Shown here piece after piece: positions 11,118 through 20,586 of a DNA stretch of 64,000 nucleotides. This DNA comes from Xenorhabdus nematophila ATCC 19061. Lineage in GTDB: Bacteria > Pseudomonadota > Gammaproteobacteria > Enterobacterales > Enterobacteriaceae. The stretch is taken from contig NC_014228.1 in NCBI RefSeq assembly GCF_000252955.1, forward strand, positions 1,812,005 to 1,876,004. Direction: 5' to 3'. How positions within the stretch are numbered: the first letter of the stretch is position 1; every line of letters begins with the position of its first letter. The notes below the pieces were generated by a model that was not told the DNA's origin, made no database searches, and saw only the letters and a list, made by a program, of their open reading frames with translations. The position numbers and the translations under genes are program-made.

Positions 11118-11486
11118 TAGAACTCTTATTGCAGCAGGGTTGGCACACCAGTAAATACGTTCACCAATGGAAACACACATCACGATGATAGCGACCTGCC
11201 AGGGCGTTGAAACAACCAACATCCAAGGAAACGCACTAAATCGTAGTAAACTACCTACCAGCGTTGAGTTGGCTGGCCCTAATCTATCAGCCAATAGGCC
11301 TGCTGGGTAACCAGTAATAAGTAATGCGATCATCGCACCTATCGTCATAGCCAGCCCAACATCTACGATATTTAACCCCTGCACTAAGACTAAATAAAAG
11401 ATTGCCATAGGGCGCCAAATCCCTCCGCCCATACTGCCAATTGCCATGGCCAGTAAAAACAAGTATTCTCGATGGTTTAATGCCAT
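11118..11486 (-). pseudogene. MFS transporter, N-terminal half cut by IS630
   Basis: The gene starts at 11486 (MALNHREYLFLLAMAIG) and encodes the first four membrane segments of a major facilitator, with the loop signature GLLADRLGP. It runs into the IS630 right end after the ANPAAIRVL motif. Joining this point through one TA to 47502 gives an uninterrupted frame (ANPAAIRVL-FPIKNTQM), so the C-terminal half at 46917-47502 belongs to the same original gene. The substrate is unknown. Confidence 0.85.
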
Positions 11487-12065
11487 GATTTTTTTCTCTC
11501 ATTCAATTAATGAGCTTATACCTTTCATATTTCAAATACAGATTCGAAATATTGGGTCAATGATTATGTTTATTGCCATGAGCTATTTTTTGTAAGAATA
11601 CTTTTATTGCTGTTCTTGACGTCAATTGAATATAATTTCCATCAAAATCATCCAGTAATAATTTGTCTTTTTTAAATTGATATTTTCTGTATTTTATTAT
11701 TTGTCGTAAAAAATCGAAGTTTATTTTTTCATAGCAACCAAGAGCCATATCGGGACGCTGCTTTCCATGCCATTTAGTTATACGTATTATGGCCTGGAAT
11801 AAACAAATATAGGTTGGTATGTAGAGATGAATAACAGTATCTGCTTTTTCTAACCGTTGTGACAGGCTTGAACCATAATTACCATCAATAATCCATGATG
11901 ATTGATTTGTTAAAGTGCTTAATTTTTGCTGCCATTCCTCTGCTGAAGGGGCGATCCATCCTTCTTGCCAGTACTCTTTATCAAGATGAAACAAGGGAAT
12001 CGAGCTAATTTGGCTTAGTTGCCTGGCAAAGGTTGATTTTCCTGCTCCAGGAGAGCCAATTACTA

Positions 12066-12944
12066 GGGCGTGTTGACGTTTTATGAAGGAAATTTGAGCA
12101 GCACGATGATTTGGTATAATCAATTTCGCCAAACACTCACCAAACCTCACCATCATGCTACGAACTATGTTAACAGATTCCTGCTGGGATACGCTATCTG
12201 CATTAATGCGACACTTTGGACTGACCTACCAGAAAGTCGAACATCGTCTTACCCTTGAAGGGATCCTTTATCGAATGAGAACCGGTATCCCATGGCGTGA
12301 CTTACCCCCGGAATTTGGTCGATGGAATACGGTCTTTGTTCGTTTTAATGCGTGGTCAAAAAATGGAATTTTACAGATGATATTCAAATGGTTATCTGGT
12401 ATTTCTGATAGGGAATGGTTGTTTATTGATGGCAGTATTATTCGCGCACATCAACATAGTGCCGGAGCAGCAACAGATAAAGATGAGGCGATAGGAAAAA
12501 GCCGTGGGGGACGGTCAACTAAGATTCATTTGGCCGTAGACAGTCAGGGTTTACCCGTTCATTTTGAGTTGTCAAGGGGGCAAACCCACGACATTAAGCA
12601 TGCGGAAAGTTTGGTGAATCATTCCCCGGTATCCGATTTTGTGATTGCCGACAAAGGTTATGACAGTGAAACCGTCAGAAATATCATCAAACAAAAAGGA
12701 GCGACACCGGTCATTCCTTATCGAAAAAACAGCCGGAAATCAGACCAACGTCTAGACAAAGGGTGATATTGTTACCGCCATTTAGTGGAAAACGCGTTTG
12801 CCAAAATCAAACATTTTCGTGCTATAGCAACGAGATACGATAAATTAGAACGAAACTATGCCAGCATGTTAGCACTGGCATTTATTATTATCTGGTTACC
12901 AATGTGGGTTGATTGATTTATGGACACAAAACATCAACACGCCC
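12066..12944 (+). mobile_element. IS5-family insertion sequence (879 bp)
   Basis: The left end GGGCGTGTTGACGTTTT and the right end, reverse-complemented GGGCGTGTTGATGTTTT, form near-perfect inverted repeats. TA is duplicated at 12064-12065 and 12945-12946. Removing element plus one TA restores the 5' end of the kinase gene. Confidence 0.85.
12155..12916 (+). pseudogene. IS5-family transposase with one in-frame stop
   Basis: The frame begins MLRTMLTDSCWDTL and shows the IS5/IS427 pattern: YRMRTGIPWRDLPPEFG, the DDE residues in FIDGSIIRAHQH and IADKGYDS, then TGA at 12764-12766 after the DKG motif. The same frame continues with YCYRHLVENAFAKIK and ends at 12916, so a single nonsense codon removes the last catalytic Glu. 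I infer the copy is inactive unless read through. Confidence 0.85.
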
Positions 12945-12960
12945 TAAGATACGCTGCATA

Positions 12961-13083
12961 TTATCGATCATATTTATCTCCACCACATGAGGTTATTTTT
13001 GTCCATTCATTCAATACAGGGATAATTGTTTTCTCCGATAGTTCATAACGGCGAGCTTGCAGATGATTAGATGGTGTCGTCAT
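12961..13083 (-). CDS. Short ORF upstream of the kinase, possibly a gene remnant
   Basis: A 40-codon frame starts ATG at 13083 (MTTPSNHLQARRYELSEK) and ends TAA at 12961-12963, one base before the presumed kinase start ATG (12957-12959). Tight spacing suggests translational coupling with the kinase. It is rich in polar residues and I recognise no family. Its 5' flank is an IS5 remnant, so it may be the 3' part of a longer gene that acquired an ATG by chance. Confidence 0.35.
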   Translation of the reverse strand: MTTPSNHLQARRYELSEKTIIPVLNEWTKITSCGGDKYDR

Positions 13084-13135
13084 AAATAAATTCATGTAAT
13101 AATAACCCTATATTACATGAATGGATGACTTAACC

Positions 13136-13300
13136 ATGAGCACACCCGCACACCGCCGTCACGATATTTCCGATCATATTTGGAGTTTGCTTGAACCTCA
13201 CCTACCGGGACGTAAGGGGGCCTGGGGGCGTGTTGCTTATGATAATCGATTATTTATTAATGCGGTGTTCTGGATTTTACGGACAGGCGCACCCCCTCTC
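13136..13300 (+). pseudogene. IS5-family transposase, N-terminal fragment
   Basis: The frame begins MSTPAHRRHDISDHIWSLL and runs through LPGRKGAWG and NAVFWILRTGAP, the N-terminal hallmark of IS5/IS903-like transposases, then is cut at 13300 by the left end of an IS3 element. It differs from the IS5 copy at 12066. The rest of the gene is not on the other side of the IS3. Confidence 0.8.
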
Positions 13301-13346
13301 TGTCAGCATAGTTGTCCCCCCATTAACAACACTGATAGAGAAAAAA

Positions 13347-13829
13347 ATGACCCGTATTTCACCTGAACGAAAATCGGCGGCACTGGCTAAATTGCTGCCA
13401 CCGTACAACATGACTGTCGCCTCAGTTGCACAGATGGAAGGCATATCGGAAGCTACCCTGTATAATTGGCGTAATCAGGCAAAAGCAGAAGGAAAGCCCG
13501 TGCCCGGCGCAGACAAAACTCCAGAACAATGGCCCGCAGAAGCCCGACTGGCGGTCATTATTGAAACGGCTACACTCAGTGCCACCGAATTGGCTGAATA
13601 TTGCCGTAAAAAAGGGCTCTATCCTGAGCAAATTCAGCGGTGGAAACAGGCGTTCTGACACGTGCCCGCCCGTGACGATAAGGCGGCATTAAAACAAAGC
13701 CAGAAAGAAAACAAACAACTGAAACGTGAGCTGGCCCGGAAGGAAAAAGCCCTGGCGGAGGCGGCAGCGATACTGGTTTTGCGAAAGACGTTGCAGGCAC
13801 ACTTCGGGATGGACAACGAGGAAGACTGA
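13347..13829 (+). pseudogene. IS3-family OrfA with an internal stop
   Basis: The first part (13347-13658) encodes a helix-turn-helix protein (MTRISPERKSAALAKLLPP, EGISEATLYNWRNQAK). It ends at TGA 13656-13658, but the same frame continues with a coiled-coil-like stretch (KQSQKENKQLKRELARKEK, AEAAAILVLRKTLQA) to 13829. In related IS3 elements these are one OrfA, with the leucine-zipper-like segment at its C-terminus, so I read the stop as a nonsense mutation. OrfB follows in another frame after about 20 bases. Confidence 0.7.
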
Positions 13830-13849
13830 CCTGTACGGAGGAGCGTCAG

Positions 13850-14857
13850 GTGATTAAGGATGCGGTGCGCAAAGCCGTCGGTGCCGGGGCTCGGTTGAGG
13901 GTGGCGCTCAACGAGATCCCATTGAGCCAGCGCACCTGGCGGCGCTGGCAAACGCATCCGGAAGCTCAGCGTCCGCAGGCTGTCCGGCCTGAGCCGGCAA
14001 ATCGATTCACCTCAGAAGAGGAACAGATATTGGCCGTGTGTCACCAACCGGAATATGCCCGCCTGCCCCCTTCCCAAATCGTGCCACGCTTGACCGATAA
14101 CGGTGTCTATCTGGCGAGTGAATCTACCTTTTACCGGGTATTACGACGCCATGGTGAGGTTCATCACCGGGGACGGAAGCGGACGGCACACAAAAGCGGC
14201 AAACCGACCACATGGACAGCTACCGCCCCCAATCAGCTTTGGGCATGGGATATTACGTGGCTCCCGTCAACAGTCAAAGGCCGCTGGTTTTATCTGTATA
14301 TGATACTCGATATTTTCAGCCGGAAAATCGTGGGTTATGAAGTCCATGAAGCCGAGAAGGGGGAGCTCGCGGCGGAACTGGTTCAGCGCACGGTCTGGAA
14401 GGAAAAATGCGGGCATAACCCCCCGGTATTGCATGCGGACAATGGGGCGGCGATGAAATCTCAAACTCTGCAGATCAAACTGCAGGAACTGGCTATTACT
14501 CCCTCACACAGCCGGCCACGGGTCAGCAATGACAATGCCTATGCGGAATCGTTGTTCCGGACGCTGAAATATGTGCCGGCGTGGCCGGAAGAAGGGTTCA
14601 GTGACCTGACCCAAGCGCGTCTCTGGGGGGATAACGTTACCGGCTGGTATAACGAAGTACACCGTCATAGTGGGATAAATTATGTGACACCGGGCCAACG
14701 GCACAGAGGTGAAGACAAAATGATTTTAAAACACCGGGATGCCGTTTATCGCCAAGCTAAGCTCATACATCCGGAACGCTGGTCGCACAGCACAAGAAAC
14801 TGGCAATGGGTGGGCACAGTGGCCCTGAATCCTGAGCGAGAAAAACAGGCTGCTTAA
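13850..14857 (+). CDS. IS3-family OrfB transposase (rve integrase domain)
   Basis: The ORF is 335 residues long. After an N-terminal HTH_21-type helical region it carries the retroviral-integrase-type DDE core: WAWDITWLPS (first Asp), LHADNGAAMKS (second Asp), and DNAYAESLFRTLKY (Glu). It ends NPEREKQAA. The domain is intact. In IS3 elements it is normally made as an OrfAB fusion by -1 frameshifting. The start given is the first ATG of the frame and may not be used on its own. Confidence 0.85.
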   Translation: MIKDAVRKAVGAGARLRVALNEIPLSQRTWRRWQTHPEAQRPQAVRPEPANRFTSEEEQILAVCHQPEYARLPPSQIVPRLTDNGVYLASESTFYRVLRRHGEVHHRGRKRTAHKSGKPTTWTATAPNQLWAWDITWLPSTVKGRWFYLYMILDIFSRKIVGYEVHEAEKGELAAELVQRTVWKEKCGHNPPVLHADNGAAMKSQTLQIKLQELAITPSHSRPRVSNDNAYAESLFRTLKYVPAWPEEGFSDLTQARLWGDNVTGWYNEVHRHSGINYVTPGQRHRGEDKMILKHRDAVYRQAKLIHPERWSHSTRNWQWVGTVALNPEREKQAA

Positions 14858-14883
14858 ATTCAAGGGTGCCAACTATGTTGACA

Positions 14884-15215
14884 ATTACCGCATTGGGTAA
14901 AGGCCTGCCCAAATTCCAGGGGATCGAGCCGGTTTATCACATCGTTAAACGTATCGTGGCTGGGGATACCATTTGGCAGATCCAGAAACTGCCGGAACCC
15001 GTCCTCTTTGGACTTACCATATTCTTCAATCGCATTGAAACTTTCACAACCACAGATCACGGCACAAATCGAGATGGTCAGAATATCGATGCAGGGCATA
15101 CTGTTTAGTTCGGTTAACACGGGGATCAGTGAGGTGCCCAAAGGCATTGCTGAGAGTGGTTGCTTGCATGGCAGTGTCTACGGTTATCATTGAAAGTAAG
15201 CCGATTATAAACCAC
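14884..15215 (-). pseudogene. ISAs1-family transposase, N-terminal fragment
   Basis: Two overlapping minus frames carry the N-terminal region of an ISAs1 transposase: NAFGHLTDPRVNRTKQY in one frame, then after a 1-nt shift ILTISICAVICGCESF, IEEYGKSKEDGF and NGIPSHDTFNDVINRLDP in the next. The 3' end is cut by the IS3 at 14883. It is distinct from the other ISAs1 copies in the window. Confidence 0.75.
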
Positions 15216-15387
15216 AAGTAGCGACTCATTCTATTTAGCGGTACGAACGTTCAACGTTAATCGCATTGGTTAATTTAGACCCGTTTGCCTTGCTAAATGA
15301 CTGCTTTCATCTCACCGATTTATTATATATATAAGAAAATAGGATAATTCATTGAAATAAAGATGAAAATACACCTTCCTCACGATA

Positions 15388-15490
15388 AACAAAAAAAGGC
15401 CGAGTCTACTCCTCTACTCGGCTTAGGGAAAATGACTCTCTCAAAGAGCCGTGCGCTAAAAATTGTCATTGAGACGTAGAACAGCTTAAC
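15388..15490 (-). ncRNA. sdsR: SdsR (RyeB) small RNA
   Basis: The minus strand contains TTTTTAGCGCACGGCTCT, then a GAGAGAGTCATTTTCCCT segment, then a GCCGAGT/ACTCGGC hairpin followed by seven T. This is the order and sequence of enterobacterial SdsR (TTTTAGCGCACGGCTCT, CATTTCCCT, terminator). A CTATGCT motif (15497-15503), close to the sigma-S extended -10, sits 7 bases upstream of the inferred 5' end and gives a length of about 103 nt, equal to the known size. It lies downstream of yebY, the same place as in E. coli. Known role of the family: Hfq-dependent stationary-phase repression of porin, tolC, mutS and other mRNAs. Targets in this organism are not visible. Confidence 0.85.
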
Positions 15491-15595
15491 AATCAAAGCA
15501 TAGTTGACGTACCATGATTTACCAAATTTTCCCTTTTATCAGGCAAATTGACTATCTCCTTCACAGTAAAAGAATTAACCTAACATTACTTTTTA

Positions 15596-15949
15596 TTAAC
15601 TTTTGTCGTTTGGTTGGTCACATAATGCTAATGCCGCTTTTTGAAATGACTCAATGCTCATTTTTTTAGCGGGTTGTTCAGGATCGTCTAATAGGATCGT
15701 ATCTAATGATGTAGCAATAACTTTGTTCGATTTCATCAATTGCACTGCTCGATCATTCAACGGGTACTGCATTAAGGTGCTCGGATTTATCACAAACAAT
15801 GCTCCATCCGAACGACAATCAAGCATAACTTCTTCACGGGTGAACGCCCACTTCTTCCCAAATTGTAGTTTACTGACGGTTTGTATTGGTGCAGCGACTC
15901 CCTGAAAAGAGAGAAGAAAAAAAGGCAAAACCCATAATACTCGTTTCAT
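15596..15949 (-). CDS. yebY: YebY family (DUF2511) periplasmic protein
   Basis: I chose the Met at 15949 because GGGGA lies 8 bases upstream; two earlier in-frame Mets lack that. The 117-residue product starts [20 protein letters not shown], a clear signal peptide, followed by a small domain with two Cys ([12 protein letters not shown] and ALCDQPN). In enterobacteria yebY is the last gene of yobA-yebZ-yebY, a copper-responsive operon, and YebY is implicated in cuproenzyme or copper handling in the periplasm. Here it keeps the same order and strand. The sdsR terminator follows. Confidence 0.85.
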   Translation of the reverse strand: MKRVLWVLPFFLLSFQGVAAPIQTVSKLQFGKKWAFTREEVMLDCRSDGALFVINPSTLMQYPLNDRAVQLMKSNKVIATSLDTILLDDPEQPAKKMSIESFQKAALALCDQPNDKS

Positions 15950-16033
15950 TATCATTTCCCCGATAAACACATGCTGTGATTTTATCGCTAATTCCCCTGT
16001 TTATATACACAGACTGGCATCAATCATCAAAAA

Positions 16034-17032
16034 TCATACAGGGGGTTGCGTCGCAAAAATCGCCACACATAATAGTGCAGTTGTTCCCAAGATAATTTCC
16101 AGCCAACTATTGATTATTAACAGCTGGTAACATCTTTGCTGTTTTAATCTGGGAACTAAAATATAACGGTTGATCAGTGCTAAAAGTACCATACCAACGA
16201 CTAAAACTATCTTCAGCCACAACATGGATTGATATTCAGAAAGGGAACGGCTGAAAACAGGCCACCCGGGGATCAAAATAACACTACTCACAATTCCTGT
16301 TACTATCACCAGAAAAACAGCAAGATGCCCATAGAGGGAAAACTTCCTCATCACCACGATACTTTCCGCATATAAGTTAGCTTCCGAATACTGGTCAGTG
16401 GTGATATTTTTGCTATTATTCCCCTTACCCGCACCTTTCTTCTTTTCTGCGTATTGACCAGCACAATATGGCTTAGTTTCTGAACCCTTTTGAATACGCA
16501 AAAACTGCAAACAGACTAAGAACGGCCATAGCCCACCAAACCAATAACCCGCACTCAGTAAATGAATAACCTGATTAGCTTGCAGCAGTAACCCTATCTT
16601 ACCTTCATACATAGCAGCGTGGCCAATGAAAGCATGGCTGGATAATAAAATGACCGAACAACTCAGCAACACGTTGTTTCTGATTTTCGTGTTGGAAAGA
16701 AACAACGCTCCAACCGCAAATATTGCCACTAACAGTTGCCATTGCCAAATTTGCCCAAAGGAAGTACTCAATACAGCCAGCCAAATTTCCGGCACATAAA
16801 CATCATGCCAGCCATCTCCCATTAACCCAGCCTGAACAACAAACCAGATGATTGAGGTGACTAAAGCCAGCACTGTGCTGATTAGAATGCCACTTTTTAA
16901 CCGCTCTCTCATCAGGGTCGAAAAATGTCCTGACATCAGCATGACCGTGAATAAACTAAGGCCAAACATCAACATAACCACGATGAAATGGGAGAAACGA
17001 CAGAATAAATATAGCGCCTCTAAAGAGATCAT
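16034..17032 (-). CDS. yebZ: Copper resistance D-like inner membrane protein YebZ
   Basis: The protein is a 332-residue membrane protein of the CopD family with eight predicted membrane segments. It includes the His-bearing FSHFIVVMLMFG near the N-terminus and QVIHLLSAGYWFGGLWPF in the middle. It starts within one base of the yobA stop (TAATG), so the two are translationally coupled. It is about 40 residues longer than E. coli YebZ because of a polar, Lys/Asn/Gly-rich insert (about residues 180-220, with AEKKKGAGKGNNSKN) between membrane segments. Family knowledge suggests copper uptake across the inner membrane with CopC/YobA. Confidence 0.85.
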   Translation of the reverse strand: MISLEALYLFCRFSHFIVVMLMFGLSLFTVMLMSGHFSTLMRERLKSGILISTVLALVTSIIWFVVQAGLMGDGWHDVYVPEIWLAVLSTSFGQIWQWQLLVAIFAVGALFLSNTKIRNNVLLSCSVILLSSHAFIGHAAMYEGKIGLLLQANQVIHLLSAGYWFGGLWPFLVCLQFLRIQKGSETKPYCAGQYAEKKKGAGKGNNSKNITTDQYSEANLYAESIVVMRKFSLYGHLAVFLVIVTGIVSSVILIPGWPVFSRSLSEYQSMLWLKIVLVVGMVLLALINRYILVPRLKQQRCYQLLIINSWLEIILGTTALLCVAIFATQPPV

Positions 17033-17418
17033 TATTTTACTGTAAAGTTGTAAACACCTTTCGTTTTATGACCATCGACAGAGAGTACACTCCAGTCAAC
17101 GCAATATTCTCCCGCAGCAAGCTTGCCTTCAACGGGTAGGATCAATTTCGTTTTCGTCTCAGGATCAAGCTCCAGCTTACCTGTTTTAACCTCTGTCTTT
17201 TCCGGACCAATTAATTTTACCTTACTGAACCCAAGCTCAATACGTTCTGAAAAACTTAGGGTTATAGCTTGTGGAGCAGCTTCAACAGTCGTGTTTTCTG
17301 CCGGAGTCTGATCTTTTAAATGTGCATGAGCTAAAGCCTGCTGGCAGGACATACCGACAAACAGAACCACAAGTGTAGATAATTTGGTCCAGAATGAACG
17401 GATGTTAAGAATAGACAT
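17032..17418 (-). CDS. yobA: CopC-domain periplasmic copper-binding protein YobA
   Basis: The 128-residue protein has a signal peptide ending at about QQALA, giving a mature N-terminus HAHLKDQTPAEN. The leading His of mature CopC proteins is a Cu(II) ligand, and the distal VDWSVLSVDGHKTKG contains the other conserved Asp and His. The domain is a single CopC beta-barrel of usual length. First gene of the yobA-yebZ-yebY unit; the AT-rich stretch upstream (17430-17560) should hold its promoter. Confidence 0.9.
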   Translation of the reverse strand: MSILNIRSFWTKLSTLVVLFVGMSCQQALAHAHLKDQTPAENTTVEAAPQAITLSFSERIELGFSKVKLIGPEKTEVKTGKLELDPETKTKLILPVEGKLAAGEYCVDWSVLSVDGHKTKGVYNFTVK

Positions 17419-17561
17419 ATAGATAACCCTTTAATATGTAGATGAATTTTTATATTTACGTGGGGATTCTATATTAAAAAACGGGTTTAATCTGCGATCA
17501 TTGCTAAACAATGTCTTGACCTGTGAAGCACTACGCAAAAATAGGAGCAAAAATGAAAAGA

Positions 17562-17607
17562 ACCGTAATCCTTGCTTCATCAATACACACAAAACAAGAA
17601 TTACGGT
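17562..17607 (-). terminator. Rho-independent terminator after ftnA
   Basis: Long stem: CCGTAAT.CTTG pairs with CAAG.ATTACGG around an AT-rich loop, and on the minus strand it is followed by a T-rich tract. It lies 35 bases beyond the ftnA stop. Confidence 0.65.
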
Positions 17608-17641
17608 AAAAACAGTTCAAATTAATTGAGTTGACGGTGTA

Positions 17642-18148
17642 TTAAGCTTGAGCTGTTTCCATAGATAACCTTTTCAGATCTTTATCAAGTAAAAATAGCG
17701 CCTTGCCACTTTCACCCACCATATCCAGTTTATCCAGAATAGATTTGAATAATTTTTCTTCTTCATGCTGTTCAGAGACATACCATTGCAAGAAATTAAA
17801 CGTAGAATAATCCTGCGTCATCATCGCTACATGAGCGAGTTTATTGATCTGTTCTGTGATTAATTTTTCATGCTCATAAGTCTGATTGAACACATCAGAA
17901 ATAGAGTTGAACTCAACAGGAGGAGCCTGAATAGCACCCAGAACAGGCATTGAACCAGTATCACCCAAATAATCAAACAAACGCTGCATATGCTGCATTT
18001 CTTCCTGAGAATGACCTTTTAAAAATGCTGCCGCACCTTCATATCCTTTATCACTGCACCAGGCACTCATTTGCAGGTATAAATTCGCAGAGTAAAATTC
18101 CAGATTTAATTGCTCATTCAATTGTTTAATCATTTCTTGTTTTAACAT
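17642..18148 (-). CDS. ftnA: Bacterial ferritin FtnA
   Basis: The protein has 168 residues, close to the E. coli size of 165. The four-helix ferritin fold is evident with ferroxidase ligands in place: Glu17 ([13 protein letters not shown]), the EEMQH motif on helix B and the Glu-rich [13 protein letters not shown] on helix D. It stores iron as a 24-subunit shell in the cytoplasm. The upstream gap (18149-18474) is extremely AT-rich; no Fur box is clear to me. Confidence 0.93.
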   Translation of the reverse strand: MLKQEMIKQLNEQLNLEFYSANLYLQMSAWCSDKGYEGAAAFLKGHSQEEMQHMQRLFDYLGDTGSMPVLGAIQAPPVEFNSISDVFNQTYEHEKLITEQINKLAHVAMMTQDYSTFNFLQWYVSEQHEEEKLFKSILDKLDMVGESGKALFLLDKDLKRLSMETAQA

Positions 18149-18474
18149 GGATCAGCCCTTTTAATAATTAAATTTCAGGCTATTATGCCAACTAAAAACA
18201 CATAAGACAAAAATAAAATAATAATATTTAAGATGTTGATATAAAATAATTTATTATTTTAATACAACAAGAATAAATCTCATTAAATATAAGCAAATAA
18301 GAATCAGTTTTATTTATTTAAATATTCACGGAATAAATGCTATTCTAATAAAAATGAGAATTGATATTATTTATATTTATTCGATGTTTTTTTAAACTTT
18401 TTTAAATCACTTGATAAACTCAAAAGAGTTGATTAATTTTCTCTTTTGAGAAGTCAATTTTCAGAGAGGTCATA

Positions 18475-18705
18475 ATGGGATATAACTTAGCCAAGCTATC
18501 TAAAGATGAAATGGATAAGATCAATGTTGATTTAGCAGCATCCGGTGTTGCGTTTAAAGAACGCTATAATATGCCTGTCATTCCTGAGACAGTTGCACAA
18601 TCACAACCATCACATTTACAAGAATATTTTCAGCTGCGTTTGCAGCATTACCGCCAACAATCACGATTTATGTCACGTCTTCCTTATGAACCCAGAAGCC
18701 GTTGA
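18475..18705 (+). CDS. holE: DNA polymerase III theta subunit HolE
   Basis: The 76-residue product begins [19 protein letters not shown] and contains [14 protein letters not shown], nearly identical to E. coli HolE, ending [10 protein letters not shown]. It binds the epsilon proofreading subunit in the Pol III core. AGAGAGG precedes the ATG. A strong hairpin follows and separates it from convergent pip. Confidence 0.95.
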   Translation: MGYNLAKLSKDEMDKINVDLAASGVAFKERYNMPVIPETVAQSQPSHLQEYFQLRLQHYRQQSRFMSRLPYEPRSR

Positions 18706-18719
18706 TAAGTTGGCAAAAA

Positions 18720-18747
18720 AGATAACCACCATTTAACGGTGGTTATC
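18720..18747. terminator. Terminator between holE and pip
   Basis: Perfect stem GATAACCACC / GGTGGTTATC with a 7-nt loop lies between two convergent genes, so it probably serves both strands. Confidence 0.8.
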
Positions 18748-18751
18748 TCAG

Positions 18752-19720
<969 letters not shown>

Positions 19721-19728
19721 TTAAACAA

Positions 19729-19752
19729 AACGGGATACTTCCGAGTATCCCG
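19729..19752 (-). terminator. Terminator after yebF
   Basis: The perfect stem CGGGATACT / AGTATCCCG around TCCG is followed on the minus strand by TTTTG. It lies 31 bases past the yebF stop. Confidence 0.8.
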
Positions 19753-19782
19753 CACATATTTAAAGATAGTATGGGAAGCTAT

Positions 19783-20154
19783 TTACCTGATTTCACTATA
19801 ACTAATGGTTTCTTTTTGGCAATCTATAGTGACATTGTAACTTTTGTCCTTTTTAGAACCCCGGACAATCAGTGGAACCTGTAATGCGTTTTGATCGCCA
19901 GTCATATCGTTGACATTCACCCATGCAATCGGTTTTGAAGTGCCTAGCTGTTTTTTATCTGTATCCCAGTGAGTTATACGATTTTGTAAGAAATCCTGTT
20001 TCACTTGTGCTGCAACTTGATCTTTGGTTAAGTTTTTACAAGAAATAAACTTTGCCACTCGCTCATTTTCAGCCGCTGTCGCAGTAAATGAAGCAGAAAA
20101 CAGCACCCCGGCACTCAATAACCGAATAAAATGAATAAACTGACTTACCTTCAT
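19783..20154 (-). CDS. yebF: YebF family secreted protein
   Basis: The protein has 123 residues with a signal peptide ending around ATA-A. The mature part contains two Cys (FISCKNL and VTIDCQKE) and the pattern VKQDFLQNRITHW, WVNVNDMTGD, VPLIVRG, all matching E. coli YebF. In E. coli YebF is exported to the medium by way of porins; its fold is related to the colicin M immunity protein. Position next to yoaH-pabB differs only slightly from E. coli. Confidence 0.85.
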   Translation of the reverse strand: MKVSQFIHFIRLLSAGVLFSASFTATAAENERVAKFISCKNLTKDQVAAQVKQDFLQNRITHWDTDKKQLGTSKPIAWVNVNDMTGDQNALQVPLIVRGSKKDKSYNVTIDCQKETISYSEIR

Positions 20155-20258
20155 ATTACTTACCCCCTATTACCACCCAAATTATATGGACTTTAAGTCG
20201 CTATAAATTAACATGTAGTAGAAAGTAATTGTGTGAGTCTGTTAAAAATACGTTACAA

Positions 20259-20441
20259 CTATTTTTCATCATCTTCAAATAAAACAGGGATATGCTCATT
20301 ATCTCGATGTTCTTCGCGCAATTCCTGAGCAACGATAGCAATAGCTTCCCCACTGCTCATTCCTTCTGAAATAAGCTGATGGATCTTTTCTACAGCAACT
20401 TGCTGTTCTTCATGGGATAATGCTGGCATACCTGAAAACAT
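20259..20441 (-). CDS. yoaH: YoaH, UPF0181 small protein
   Basis: I chose the Met at 20441 ([14 protein letters not shown]), which matches the family start; six more codons are open upstream. It has 60 residues and contains [19 protein letters not shown] and an acidic tail. Divergent from pabB exactly as in E. coli. Function unknown. Confidence 0.88.
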   Translation of the reverse strand: MFSGMPALSHEEQQVAVEKIHQLISEGMSSGEAIAIVAQELREEHRDNEHIPVLFEDDEK

Positions 20442-20586
20442 GGTTATAACCTCAAACATATTAATTTAATGGCAAACGGCGATTATAGTATTTTTTATCT
20501 CAAGTCCGGAGTGAGATTCTGTGTTAATCTCCGCGAACTGATACATTATTTACCGCGAACAGCCAAACGCCAATACTGATTTCATC

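Larger units (their letters stand above)
11557..12959 (-). pseudogene. Small P-loop kinase (adenylate-kinase-like) split by IS5 near its start
   Basis: The body (11557-12065) encodes VIGSPGAGKSTFARQL (Walker A), FHLDKEYW, WIIDGNYGSSL and a basic C-terminus, typical of the small FlaR/topology-modulation-like or adenylate-kinase-like P-loop proteins. An IS5-type element is inserted in codon 5-6. On its far side (12945-12959) the sequence ATG CAG CGT ATC TTA continues in frame across one TA to give MQRILVIGSPGAGKST. The restored protein would be about 175 residues. The frame now open into the IS gives a false N-terminus. The gene directly follows the 40-codon ORF ending at 12961, suggesting an operon. 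Confidence 0.8.
13301..14883 (+). mobile_element. IS3-family insertion sequence (about 1.58 kb)
   Basis: Ends are TGTCAGCATAGTTGTCCCCC at 13301 and, reverse-complemented from 14883, TGTCAACATAGTTGGCACCC. No target duplication is present: the left flank is an IS5 fragment and the right flank is an ISAs1 fragment. This is what recombination between two copies of the IS, or an adjacent deletion, would leave. Confidence 0.8.

Noticed and set aside
15044..15229. Apparent signal peptide (MSRYLWFIIGLLSMITVDTA) of a secreted protein
   Set aside because: The frame continues directly into an ISAs1 transposase fragment; the hydrophobic start is probably flanking DNA read by chance.
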